A DNA stretch of 64,000 nucleotides from the NCBI RefSeq assembly GCF_900091415.1, contig NZ_FMHU01000001.1, forward strand, positions 2,418,001 through 2,482,000, read 5' to 3'. How positions within the stretch are numbered: the stretch's first letter is position 1; each line of letters opens with the position of its first letter. The position numbers were made by a program, and so were the translations under genes. Source of the stretch: Micromonospora inyonensis (GTDB lineage: Bacteria; Actinomycetota; Actinomycetes; Mycobacteriales; Micromonosporaceae). The notes under the pieces are model-generated. The model worked only from the letters and a program-made list of their open reading frames with translations, was not told the origin of the DNA and searched no databases. This document shows positions 7,363 to 16,020 of this stretch, piece by piece.

Positions 7363-9422
7363 CCTTGCGCATCGGCGTGGACACGGGCGGCACGTTCACG
7401 GATGTCTGCGCCTTCGACGAGCAGACGGGGTCCGTGCACGTGCGGAAGGTGTCCAGCACCCCTGACGACCCCGGGCGCGCGATCCTGCAGGGGGTCGTCG
7501 AGATCCTCGACCAGATCGGCGGCCGCACGATCGACGAGGTCGGCTATTTCGCGCACGGCACGACTGTCGGGACGAACGCGCTTCTCACCGGCCGAGGCGC
7601 GCTGACCGGCCTCATCACCACGCGCGGGTTCCGCGACCTGCTCGAACTCGGGCGCGGCCGCCGCCCCAGCATGTACGACCCGCAGGCCGACAAGCCCACG
7701 CCGCAGGTGCCCCGGCACCTGCGCAAGGAGGTCAGCGAACGGGTGCGGCACACCGGTGCCGTGGAGACACCGCTCGACGAGGATGACGTGCGCCGCGCCG
7801 TGCGGGAGCTGAAGGAGGAGGGGGTGCAGTCCATCGCCGTCTGCCTCCTCTACAGCTACCTGAACGCCGATCACGAGCAGCGTATCGGCGAGATCATCCG
7901 GGAGGAGATGCCGGGCGTCTACGTCTCGCTCTCCAGCGACGTCCTCCCGGAGTTCCGTGAATACGAGCGACTGTCGACGGTCGTGGCGAACTCGTACGTC
8001 GGTCCGGTGGTGGCGAACTACCTCGCGCGGCTGCGAGGGGTGCTCGCCGACCGGGGGCTCACCGCCGTGCCGCACGTGACGCAGAGCAACGGCGGAGTGA
8101 TTCCGTTCTCCACCGCCGAGTCGCTTCCCGTTCGGCTCGTACTCTCCGGTCCCAGCACCGGTGTGGTGGGAGCAGCGCAGATCTGCTCGGCAGCCGGGTT
8201 CGACGACATCATCACGTTCGACATGGGCGGAACGTCATCGGACATCTCCCTCGTCCAGAGGGGCAGGCCCAAGGTCACCGCCGGGATGGAACTCGACGGT
8301 CGGCCGGTGCGGTCGCCGATGCTCGACATCCACACCGTGGGTGCCGGAGGCGGATCCCTGGCCTGGATCGACAGCGGCGGCCACCTGCGGGTCGGCCCAC
8401 AGAGCGCCGGAGCCTTCCCCGGGCCCGCCTGCTACGGCAACGGCGACGAAGCCGCGGTCACCGACGCGAACGTCGTGCTGCGGATGCTCAATCCCGAGTA
8501 TCTGCTCAACGGCCAGATGAAGATCGACCGCGAGGCGTCGATCGCCGCCGTGAAGCGACTGGCGACCCCGCTCGGGCTCAGCGTCGAGGAGACGGCACTC
8601 GGCATCCTCCGCGTCGTGACGGCGAACATGGCCCGGGCGATCCGCGTCGTCAGCGTGCAGCGCGGATACGACCCGCGGGAATACGCACTGGTCCCCTTCG
8701 GCGGCGCGGGGCCCCTGCATGCGTCGCGTCTGGCGCGTGAACTCGGGATGCGCACGATCGTCGTGCCCGAGGTCCCCGGGGCGCAGTCGGCGCTGGGTCT
8801 GCTGATGACGGATGTGAAGACCGACTTCATGCGAACCCAGATCACGTCCGTCGACGCGACGACGCAGGCGGCGCTCGACGAGGTGTTCGACGAGCTCACC
8901 GCGCGGGCGGCAGAGTGGTTCGTCGCGGAGGAGGTCGACGAGGCGGGACGCGCGCTGCGCAGCAGTATGGATCTGCGTTACCGCGGGCAGAACTTCGAAC
9001 TCGCCGTCGACCTGCCCGAAGGGCACCGCTTCGCCGCCGACGGCACCGAAGCGGTCATCGAGCTCTTCCACGAGGCCCACGAGCGTGTCTACGGGTACCG
9101 CTCCGAGGACGCCCCGGTCGAGGTCGTCACCTTCCGCCTGGAGGCATCGGGGTCTGCGGCCCACGTCGACGTGCGCCGCGACGACGTCACGGCATCCGAT
9201 CCGGCGAAGGCGGTGGTCGGAACGCGGAGCACCTGTTTCGATCCCGTCGAGGGCTATGTCGACATCCCCGTCTACGACCGAGTACGCCTCACCCCGGGTG
9301 ACGTGATCTCCGGCCCCGCGATCGTGGAGCAGATGGACACCACGACCGTGCTGCTTCCGTCCGACGTCTGTCGGGTGGACGCCTACCGCAATCTGATTGT
9401 CGAGATCGGAGACCAGGCATGA
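7359..9422 (+). CDS. Hydantoinase/oxoprolinase subunit A (HyuA-like)
   Basis: 687-aa protein of the hydantoinase A / 5-oxoprolinase family, which uses ATP to open a cyclic amide such as 5-oxoproline or a hydantoin. It starts with the phosphate loop GVDTGGTFTD (residues about 6-15). YFAHGTTVGTNALLTG and FDMGGTSSDISL are further ASKHA-fold nucleotide-binding elements, and a C-terminal domain follows from about residue 500. Both ends overlap neighbours by 4 bp (kinase at 7359-7362, subunit B at 9419-9422), so kinase, A and B are made from one coupled message. Alternatives are acetophenone or acetone carboxylase-type subunits, but no third subunit is present. Next to a deglycase, a ring-opening role on a glycated oxoproline or similar lactam is a reasonable inference. 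Confidence 0.85.
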   Translation: MTLRIGVDTGGTFTDVCAFDEQTGSVHVRKVSSTPDDPGRAILQGVVEILDQIGGRTIDEVGYFAHGTTVGTNALLTGRGALTGLITTRGFRDLLELGRGRRPSMYDPQADKPTPQVPRHLRKEVSERVRHTGAVETPLDEDDVRRAVRELKEEGVQSIAVCLLYSYLNADHEQRIGEIIREEMPGVYVSLSSDVLPEFREYERLSTVVANSYVGPVVANYLARLRGVLADRGLTAVPHVTQSNGGVIPFSTAESLPVRLVLSGPSTGVVGAAQICSAAGFDDIITFDMGGTSSDISLVQRGRPKVTAGMELDGRPVRSPMLDIHTVGAGGGSLAWIDSGGHLRVGPQSAGAFPGPACYGNGDEAAVTDANVVLRMLNPEYLLNGQMKIDREASIAAVKRLATPLGLSVEETALGILRVVTANMARAIRVVSVQRGYDPREYALVPFGGAGPLHASRLARELGMRTIVVPEVPGAQSALGLLMTDVKTDFMRTQITSVDATTQAALDEVFDELTARAAEWFVAEEVDEAGRALRSSMDLRYRGQNFELAVDLPEGHRFAADGTEAVIELFHEAHERVYGYRSEDAPVEVVTFRLEASGSAAHVDVRRDDVTASDPAKAVVGTRSTCFDPVEGYVDIPVYDRVRLTPGDVISGPAIVEQMDTTTVLLPSDVCRVDAYRNLIVEIGDQA

Positions 9423-11053
9423 CGGCTGTAGAGCTGGACCCCGTGCTGGTGGAGGTCGTGGGCTCGGCCCTGTCGACCATCGTCGAGGAGATGAGCGAGA
9501 CGCTGGTGAAGGCGGCGTACTCGCCGAACATCAAGGAGCGCCGCGACTGCACGGCGAGCCTGTTCGATGCCGAGGGTCAGGCCATCGCTCAGGATGAGGG
9601 CGGGTCGCCCCTCCACCTGGGCTCGCTGATGGGCATCGTGGCTGCACTGCGCGAGCGGTACGCCTTGGAGCAGATCCGGCCCGGCGACGTGTTCATCGGC
9701 AACGACCCCTACACCGGCGGCGGATCCCACCTGCCGGACATCGTGCTGGCCACGCCCATCTTCATCGAGGGTGAGCTGACAGCCTGGGCGGCCACGCTGG
9801 CCCACCATGCCGACTTCGGCGATCGCGGACATGCCCACATCTTCCAGGAGGCCATCCGCATCCCGCCCGTTCACCTCGTGCGCGAGGGTGCGCGTCAGGA
9901 GGAGCTGCTGCAGCTGATCCTGTTGAACTGCCAGGTCCCGGACGAGCGCATCGCAGACCTGCGCGCGCAGGAGGCAGCGCTGCGGGTGGCGGTGGCACGA
10001 TACGGCGAGCTGTGCGAACGCCACGGCGCCGACGTCGTACGCGCGATCGGCGCGGAGCTGCTGGACTACACCGAGCGACGTACGCGGGCGGCCATCGCCG
10101 AGTTCCCCGACGGGGAGTACCTCTTCGAGGACCGCTTCGACTGCCCGGAGCTGGACGACGAGCTGACCCTCCGGGTGCGCATCGTCGTCCGCGGCGACGA
10201 GATGCTCTTCGACTTCGCCGGCAATCCGCCGCAGGTACGCGCCAGCGTGAACGTCGTCTGGACCGGGCTGTATGCGGCGGTGTACTACACGATCAAGACC
10301 CTCATCGACCCGGACATCGCCCCGAACGCGGGACTGTACCGGCCAGTGACGATCGAAGCACCGGAAGGCTCGATCATCAACTGTTCGGCGCCCGCGGCGG
10401 TCAACGGACGCAGCGAGACCTGCCAGCGCATCGTCGATCTGATCCAGGGGGCGCTCGCGCCCGCCGTTCCCGAGCGCGTCACCGGTGCGTCCAACGGCGC
10501 GAACACCGGCGTGCACTTCTCCGGTCACGACCGGGCCCGCGGCCGCGACTTCGTCTACCTCGAGACGATCGGCGGTGGCAGCGGTGCGCGCTACAACAAG
10601 GATGGCCTGGACGGTGTGCAGGTGCACATGACGAACACCTCCAATCTGCCCGTGGAGAGCCTGGAGACCGAGTACCCGCTCATGGTCGAGGCCTACGAGT
10701 TCATTGAGGACTCGGGTGGTACGGGCGAGTACCGCGGCGGTATGGGCATCCGTCGCCGCATCCGCGTCGAAGCCGAGGACGTGCACTTCTGGCTCGACAC
10801 CAGCAGGCAGAAGTCGCAGCCGTGGGGAGTGTTCGGCGGTGGCCCCGGTGCATCAGCCCGGTGCCTGCTGAGCGAGGACGCGACGCCGATCGATCACGGT
10901 TACACCGTCCTGCAACCGGGGCAGTGGGCCTCGATCGAGACTGCGGGCGCTGGCGGATACGGCGACCCGGCTGCACGGCCGGATGCTGCGATCGAGGCCG
11001 ACGTCAGAGACGGCCGGATGTCGAAGGAGACGGCGCGGAAACACCGGTCCTGA
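9419..11053 (+). CDS. Hydantoinase/oxoprolinase subunit B (HyuB-like)
   Basis: 544-aa partner of the upstream subunit A; the two normally act together to hydrolyse the cyclic amide. Family hallmarks are EEMSETLVKAAYSPNIKERRDC near the N-terminus, FIGNDPYTGGGSHLPDI (about 97-113), AHHADFGD and the Gly-rich GGGSGARYNKDG in the C-terminal half, plus the final GAGGYGDP typical of these proteins. Length fits the family. Its 3' end overlaps the 3' end of the convergently transcribed LacI gene by 50 bp (11004-11053). In split 5-oxoprolinases the A and B halves match the two halves of the eukaryotic single-chain enzyme. Exact substrate unknown. Confidence 0.85.
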   Translation: MTAVELDPVLVEVVGSALSTIVEEMSETLVKAAYSPNIKERRDCTASLFDAEGQAIAQDEGGSPLHLGSLMGIVAALRERYALEQIRPGDVFIGNDPYTGGGSHLPDIVLATPIFIEGELTAWAATLAHHADFGDRGHAHIFQEAIRIPPVHLVREGARQEELLQLILLNCQVPDERIADLRAQEAALRVAVARYGELCERHGADVVRAIGAELLDYTERRTRAAIAEFPDGEYLFEDRFDCPELDDELTLRVRIVVRGDEMLFDFAGNPPQVRASVNVVWTGLYAAVYYTIKTLIDPDIAPNAGLYRPVTIEAPEGSIINCSAPAAVNGRSETCQRIVDLIQGALAPAVPERVTGASNGANTGVHFSGHDRARGRDFVYLETIGGGSGARYNKDGLDGVQVHMTNTSNLPVESLETEYPLMVEAYEFIEDSGGTGEYRGGMGIRRRIRVEAEDVHFWLDTSRQKSQPWGVFGGGPGASARCLLSEDATPIDHGYTVLQPGQWASIETAGAGGYGDPAARPDAAIEADVRDGRMSKETARKHRS

Positions 11054-12161
11054 TCGGCTCGCACCTCAAGGTGTGGGACGGGAGGGAGGCGGCGGCGACG
11101 GAGCCCCGCACGACCAGCTCGGCCTCGAGCAGCTGCTCGCGCGGTTCCGCCGCCCCACCGCGGATGATGCCGACGAGCGCTGTGGTCGCCGTGGCCCCCA
11201 GGCGCTGACGAGGCTGTTCGACGACCGTGACGGCAGGCTGGACCATCGTCGTCCAGTCCTCGTCGTCGAAGCCGATGAACGACAGGTCGTCCGGGATCGA
11301 GAAGCCGCAGGCGCGGATGCCGCGGTACGCGCCGGAGCTGAGCACGGCATCGGTGGCATGTAGGGCGGTGGCGCCGGTGTCGCGGTCGAGGAAGGCCTCC
11401 ACGGCCTGCTGAGCATCGCCGGTCGTGTACCCGGAGCGGATGATGAGCTCGTCGTCGATCTCCAAGCCGGCGCGGTGGAGTGCACGCAGATAGCCGACGA
11501 AGCGTTGCGCGGAGGGGCGCAACAGAGACAGGTCGGAACTCTCCGAGGTTCGACTGGTCAGGCTCTCCAGCGTCGAGCGCACCTGAGCCGCCTCGGTGAC
11601 CAGGGCGATGCGACGGTGGCCGCCCTCGATGAGCGAGCGGATGGCCCGCTCAGTGGCGTCGACGTGATCGAGCGACACCAGTGGCAGATGCTCGAGTCCG
11701 GGCATCCGCCTGTCGAGAAGCACGATCGGCATGCCTTCGCGATCGAGGCGGACTATCGCCGCCGGGTTCTCCTGGAACACCGGGGCGATCACGACGCCGT
11801 CGACGCGCTGCTCGGCCAGCAGCTCCAGCGAACGCGCCTCGATGTCGGCGTCGTTGTCGGTGTTGCTCACCAGCACCTCGAAGCCGGCCGCCCGCGCTGT
11901 GTCCGCCAGGCCGCGCAGCACCGCCGAGAAGAAGGGGAGAGCTACGTCGGGAACGACGATGCCGATCGTGTTGGTCGCGCCCGACTTCATCGCCCGAGCG
12001 ACGTGGTTCGGCCGGTAGCCCAGTCGTGCCGCGGCCTCGAGGACCTTCATACGGGTCTTGTCGCTGACCGAACCATTCCGCGCCAGCACGCGGGCGGCCG
12101 CCGATTTGGACACCCCCGCTGCCTGCGCGACGTCGATGATCGTCACTGCTCCGCGTGCCAT
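11004..12161 (-). CDS. LacI-family transcriptional regulator of the island
   Basis: 385-aa repressor-type regulator. Residues about 5-60 form the LacI helix-turn-helix and hinge (VTIIDVAQAAGVSKSAAARVL, with GYRPNHVARAM). The rest is a periplasmic-binding-protein-like sensor (IGIVVPDVALPFFSAVLRGL, DGVVIAPVF, IGFDDEDW). The ATG at 12161 is chosen because the HTH starts five residues later and GGAGAGGGG precedes it; longer upstream reading adds sequence with no family match. It is transcribed towards hyuB and divergently from the ABC transporter operon. Four TGGGAACGTTCCCA-like sites occur only before the two catabolic transcripts, making it the obvious local regulator. The effector is probably the imported compound or a sugar-phosphate intermediate. 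Confidence 0.85.
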   Translation of the reverse strand: MARGAVTIIDVAQAAGVSKSAAARVLARNGSVSDKTRMKVLEAAARLGYRPNHVARAMKSGATNTIGIVVPDVALPFFSAVLRGLADTARAAGFEVLVSNTDNDADIEARSLELLAEQRVDGVVIAPVFQENPAAIVRLDREGMPIVLLDRRMPGLEHLPLVSLDHVDATERAIRSLIEGGHRRIALVTEAAQVRSTLESLTSRTSESSDLSLLRPSAQRFVGYLRALHRAGLEIDDELIIRSGYTTGDAQQAVEAFLDRDTGATALHATDAVLSSGAYRGIRACGFSIPDDLSFIGFDDEDWTTMVQPAVTVVEQPRQRLGATATTALVGIIRGGAAEPREQLLEAELVVRGSVAAASLPSHTLRCEPIRTGVSAPSPSTSGRL

Positions 12162-12252
12162 GCGTCGCCCCTCTCCATCGACGGCATCGTAGCGGACGCG
12201 CTGCCTGCGGCTTCGTGCCATATCACCGTGCGGTAAATCTTCCTCGGCAATC

Positions 12253-12281
12253 TTGACATCGTTCCCAACATGCGCGAGAGT
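12253..12281 (+). promoter_or_regulatory. Promoter of the ABC importer operon
   Basis: TTGACA (12253-12258), 17-bp spacer, GAGAGT (12276-12281), the same elements and spacing as the promoter at 5351-5379. The downstream start is ATG 12495, leaving a leader of roughly 200 nt with no obvious structure. Confidence 0.6.
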
Positions 12282-12310
12282 GTTGGCGACGCCGAGGTGG
12301 AACGTTCCCA
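12254..12310. promoter_or_regulatory. Pair of LacI-type operators before the ABC importer operon
   Basis: TGACATCGTTCCCA at 12254-12267 (11/14 to TGGGAACGTTCCCA) overlaps the promoter spacer, and GTGGAACGTTCCCA at 12297-12310 (12/14, with GGAACGTTCC) lies just downstream. Centres are 43 bp apart, close to the 37 bp of the pair at 5352-5402. Repression by promoter occlusion or short looping is the inferred mode. Confidence 0.65.
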
Positions 12311-12494
12311 ACCCGGCACTGGACATACAGATTCTTCCCATCCGACGAATACGTCAGTAGGAGGTCCAAGGCAGGACGTGGAACGACACGGCGACGATGC
12401 GACCTACGCGCTGTGTCCCTCCCCGTCCCTGCTTTGCAGCATTGTCACTTTCTCTTCTCCGCGCCCTCGGGCCCTAAAGAGACGGACTCTCAAT

Positions 12495-14102
12495 ATGATC
12501 AATCTCAAGGCTCAAAGCTCGCGTGCGAGCGGTTCCCCACTCCGACGTGGCCCGAGGCTCATCGCACTCGCGGGAGCGGCCACCCTGGCGCTGGCGGTCG
12601 GCCTCACCGGCTGCTCCGCAGAAGGCGGGTCGACGGACGGTAGAGGGACCGAGGCCAGCCAGACGCTGAAGATCGGCTTCTCCGCAGAACCGCCTGGGTT
12701 CAAGACCGGTGTCGACCAGGGGTCCGCGAACAAGCAGCTGATCACACTCGTTCGCCGCGGACTGCTCTCGTACGGCCCCGACGGCAAAGTGGTACCAGCA
12801 TTGGCGTCGAAATATGAGGTGTCCGATAACAACCTCACCTACACTTTCACTCTTCGCCCCGATCTGAAGTTCTCCGACGGCGATCCGCTGACCGCCGAAG
12901 ACGTGAAGAGGACCTTCGAGTACCTCGCGGTTCCCGGTAACGGTGCCGCCGACCAGACCTCGTTCGCGAACATCGCGAGTATCGGCACTCCGGACGAAAC
13001 GACCGTGGTGCTGACGCTGAAGAAGCCGCAGACCGCCCTGCCTAAGGTGATCGCCAGTCCGCTGTCGGCGATCGTGCCGGAAAATGCCGTCGATGCAAAC
13101 GGGGCCCCGATCGGGGCGGGGCCGTTCATGGTCTCGGAGTACCGCAAGGGCGTCTCGTACAAGCTCAAGGCCGACCCGAACTACTACGACGCCGGTTCGG
13201 TCAAGCTCAAAGAGATCGAGATGACCTTCATGCCGGACGCACAGACGCGAGTGAAGGCGCTCGTGAGCGGCCAGGTTCAGTTCATCGACTACGTCCCGGC
13301 GGCGGACTACAAGACTCTCGAGAACGCCAAGGGCGTCAAGCTCGACACCTCCCACGGGCTCTACGGCGCACTCCAGTTCAACCTGACCAAGGGGCCGCTG
13401 GCGGTGCCCAAGGTGCGGCAGGCCATTGCCTACGCCCTCGACCTGAAGGCCCAGAACCAGGCCGGAACGCTGGGCTACGGGACGGCGAACGGCGGACTGC
13501 CGATCCCCGTGGACAGCGAGTACTACGACGAGAAGCAGGCGAATCACTTCGCGCAGGATGTCGGCAAGGCCAAGAGCCTCCTCGCCGAGGCCGGATATCC
13601 GAACGGCGGGTTCAGCCTCAAGCTGCTGACCAACTCGCAGTACTTCGGTTTCACGGAGCGCGCCCAGGTCGTCAAGAGCGACCTCGAGAAGATCGGTATC
13701 ACCGTCGAACTCGAGACCGGCGACTACGCGAACCAGATCGCCAAGGGCAACAGCGGCTCCTATGACCTGATGATCGGCGGCCCGCCGGCAGCGATCAGCG
13801 ACCCGTCTGCCCTGACCGGGGCGTTCATCGGGGGACCCACGTTCGTGAGGTCCGCCGGAATCAACCAGGACCTGTACGCCCAGCTCCTCGACAAGGGTGC
13901 GCAGACCCCGGACGGGCCGGAGCGCAAGGCGATCTACCAGAAGATCGGTGACATCTATCTCCAGGACGTCCCGTTCGTCACCTTCGGCATGGGAACCGCA
14001 GCGTACGCCTACACGGATGCGCTGAAGGGGTTCGAGATGCTCAGCGGTCCGACCGTCTACTCGTCGCTCTACAGCATGGCGACGGTACAGCTCTCGGACT
14101 GA
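12495..14102 (+). CDS. Oligopeptide-type ABC transporter solute-binding lipoprotein
   Basis: 535-aa extracytoplasmic receptor of the DppA/OppA (SBP family 5) class. A basic N-terminus and hydrophobic stretch lead to lipobox LTGC with Cys40, so it should be lipid-anchored outside the membrane. Mature-protein motifs include GLLSYGPDGKVVPALASKYE, TYTFTLRPDLKFSDGDPLTAEDV and VRQAIAYALD, standard for the family. The ATG at 12495 is preferred because it places the signal peptide correctly; longer reading runs back through the promoter. It is first of five genes (binding protein, two permeases, fused ATPase, Ggt-like enzyme) under a LacI-controlled promoter. Such receptors bind peptides, opines and glycosylated amino acids as well as oligopeptides, so a glycated ligand is plausible. 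Confidence 0.88.
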   Translation: MINLKAQSSRASGSPLRRGPRLIALAGAATLALAVGLTGCSAEGGSTDGRGTEASQTLKIGFSAEPPGFKTGVDQGSANKQLITLVRRGLLSYGPDGKVVPALASKYEVSDNNLTYTFTLRPDLKFSDGDPLTAEDVKRTFEYLAVPGNGAADQTSFANIASIGTPDETTVVLTLKKPQTALPKVIASPLSAIVPENAVDANGAPIGAGPFMVSEYRKGVSYKLKADPNYYDAGSVKLKEIEMTFMPDAQTRVKALVSGQVQFIDYVPAADYKTLENAKGVKLDTSHGLYGALQFNLTKGPLAVPKVRQAIAYALDLKAQNQAGTLGYGTANGGLPIPVDSEYYDEKQANHFAQDVGKAKSLLAEAGYPNGGFSLKLLTNSQYFGFTERAQVVKSDLEKIGITVELETGDYANQIAKGNSGSYDLMIGGPPAAISDPSALTGAFIGGPTFVRSAGINQDLYAQLLDKGAQTPDGPERKAIYQKIGDIYLQDVPFVTFGMGTAAYAYTDALKGFEMLSGPTVYSSLYSMATVQLSD

Positions 14103-14143
14103 CCTCCACGGCGGCGCACCCTGACTAGTCGAATGGGTTCACA

Positions 14144-15100
14144 ATGATTCGATACATCCTTGTTCGTCTCGGAATGGGTGTTGTCACCGTCTGGGGTGTG
14201 GTGACGGCCGTCTTCCTGGCCCTGCACGCGGTCCCGGGCGGGCCGGCGTCGGTCATCCTCCAGGGCGGTGCCGGTGGCGGGGAAGTCAATCCCGCCGCCG
14301 TCGCCGCCCTGGAGAAGGAGCTCGGCCTCGATCGGCCGCTGTTCGTGCAGTACGTGACGTATCTCGGCGACCTGCTCACGGGTGACCTGGGCGACTCGAT
14401 CAAGTATTCCGCACCGGTGTCCGAGATCATCGCGGCGCCGTTCGGCAATACGGCGATCCTGGTCGTCATCGCGATCGTCATCGGATGCCTGGTCGGCATC
14501 TCCTTCGGCGTCCTCTCCGGGAACTGGCCGGGGAGCGTGCTGGACCGGGTGCTGTCCGGGCTGCTCTCCGTAGCCGTCTCGACGCCCGGGTTCGTGATCG
14601 CCATCTTTCTCTCGCTGTTCATCGGAATGAGGCTCGGGTGGTTCCCATCGCTGGGATACCAGCCGCCCGAGGACGGGTTCGGGCCCTTCCTCTACCACGC
14701 GTTCCTTCCCAGCCTGGCGCTGTCCTTCGGGTTCCTCGCCCTCGTCGGCCGAGTGACGCGGACATCGATCCTGTCGGTGCGGCGCGAGGACTGGGTGCGC
14801 ACGGCACGGGGCATGGGGCTGTCGCGGAGCAGGGTGTTCCGCCGCCACGTGTTCCGCAATGCGATCAACCCGGTGGTCACCGTCTCAGGACTACAGCTGG
14901 GTGGCCTTCTCGGCGCGACCGTCCTCGTGGAGCAGGTGTTCAACTGGCCGGGTGTGGGCAGCACCCTGCTGAACGCGATCAACGGACGTGACTATCCGCT
15001 GGTGCAGGGAATCGTCATCGTCTTCGCCGTCGTGTTCATCCTGACGAATCTGCTCGTCGACCTCATGTACCGATTCCTGGACCCCCGGGTGGAGGGTTGA
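14144..15100 (+). CDS. ABC transporter permease, DppB/OppB type
   Basis: 318-aa inner-membrane permease with about six transmembrane segments. The N-terminal MIRYILVRLGMGVVTVWGVV helix and the long outside segment before LFVQYVTYLGDLLTGDLG are typical of DppB. The EAA loop, which docks with the ATPase, is DWVRTARGMGLSRSRVFRRHVFRNA (about residues 215-240). The stop overlaps the region before the second permease. It should form a heterodimer with the next gene product and import the ligand delivered by the upstream lipoprotein. There is no sign of damage, and the codon style matches the rest of the island. Confidence 0.88.
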   Translation: MIRYILVRLGMGVVTVWGVVTAVFLALHAVPGGPASVILQGGAGGGEVNPAAVAALEKELGLDRPLFVQYVTYLGDLLTGDLGDSIKYSAPVSEIIAAPFGNTAILVVIAIVIGCLVGISFGVLSGNWPGSVLDRVLSGLLSVAVSTPGFVIAIFLSLFIGMRLGWFPSLGYQPPEDGFGPFLYHAFLPSLALSFGFLALVGRVTRTSILSVRREDWVRTARGMGLSRSRVFRRHVFRNAINPVVTVSGLQLGGLLGATVLVEQVFNWPGVGSTLLNAINGRDYPLVQGIVIVFAVVFILTNLLVDLMYRFLDPRVEG

Positions 15101-15105
15101 TCGCG

Positions 15106-16020
15106 ATGAAAAGCACGGTCCGATCGTTGTGGAGCAGATCGACTCCAGGACTCGCCGTCACCACCTGCGCGATGTTCCTGGTGCTCTGCTTCATCTTCAT
15201 CTACCCGCTGGTCACGAGCGTCAATCCGCTCACCCAGGACATCGAGAACGCGTTCGCGCCGATCGGAACGCCCGGGCACGTGCTTGGCACCGACAACCTG
15301 GGTCGGGACACACTCGCCCGGCTGGTCCTCGGTCTGCGCACCGAGATCCTCGTCTGCGCGGCCGGCACCTTGCTGGCGGCGGTCGTCGGCACCCTCGTGG
15401 GCATCCTCGCCGCCTATTTCCGGGGCCTTTCCGATCTCCTGATGATGCGCGCGGTCGACATCGTCCTGGCCTTCCCGAACCTCGTTTTCGCCATGCTCAT
15501 CGTCGCGCTGTACGGTGCCGGTGATCTGACCGTCGTCGCCGTCTGCGCCATGGCCTTCTTCCCGAACTTCGCCCGGTTGACCTACGGCGAGGTGCTCTCG
15601 CTCCGGCGGGCGCTGTACGTGGAGTCGGCGGAGCTGTTCGGCGGAACGCGCTTGCAGGTCATCCGCGGCCCTCTCCTGCGGGGCGTCGGACCGCTGGTGC
15701 TGGCGCAGGCGTTCCTGACGCTCGCATTCGCGGTCGGACTCGAATCCGGACTGAGCTTCCTCGGCCTCGGCATCACCCCGCCGTCGCCCTCGCTCGGACT
15801 GATGATCGCCACCGGGCAGCAGTACTTCATGCAGAGCCCGTGGCAGCTGCTCATCCCCAGCATCGTGCTCGTGGTGCTGCTGGTCGCGCTCGGATACGTG
15901 GCCGACTGGGTGCGGGACCTCCTCGATCCACGCGGCGTCACCCGCGTTCGGCGCGGGGCCCGCACGGGCTTCGCGCAACGCCGCAACGGTATGTCGTTCG
16001 GACAGGGGGCCGGCGCATGA
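15106..16020 (+). CDS. ABC transporter permease, DppC/OppC type
   Basis: 304-aa second permease with the N-terminal helix typical of DppC and HVLGTDNLGRDTLARLVLG soon after, then the EAA loop RRALYVESAELFGGTRLQVI and the conserved FLGLGITPPSPSLGLM near the C-terminus. I chose ATG 15106 over the TTG at 15097 because GGAGGG at 15091-15096 is then 9 nt away, a normal distance. The stop overlaps the ATPase start (ATGA at 16017-16020). It pairs with the upstream permease to form the membrane channel. Confidence 0.87.
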   Translation: MKSTVRSLWSRSTPGLAVTTCAMFLVLCFIFIYPLVTSVNPLTQDIENAFAPIGTPGHVLGTDNLGRDTLARLVLGLRTEILVCAAGTLLAAVVGTLVGILAAYFRGLSDLLMMRAVDIVLAFPNLVFAMLIVALYGAGDLTVVAVCAMAFFPNFARLTYGEVLSLRRALYVESAELFGGTRLQVIRGPLLRGVGPLVLAQAFLTLAFAVGLESGLSFLGLGITPPSPSLGLMIATGQQYFMQSPWQLLIPSIVLVVLLVALGYVADWVRDLLDPRGVTRVRRGARTGFAQRRNGMSFGQGAGA

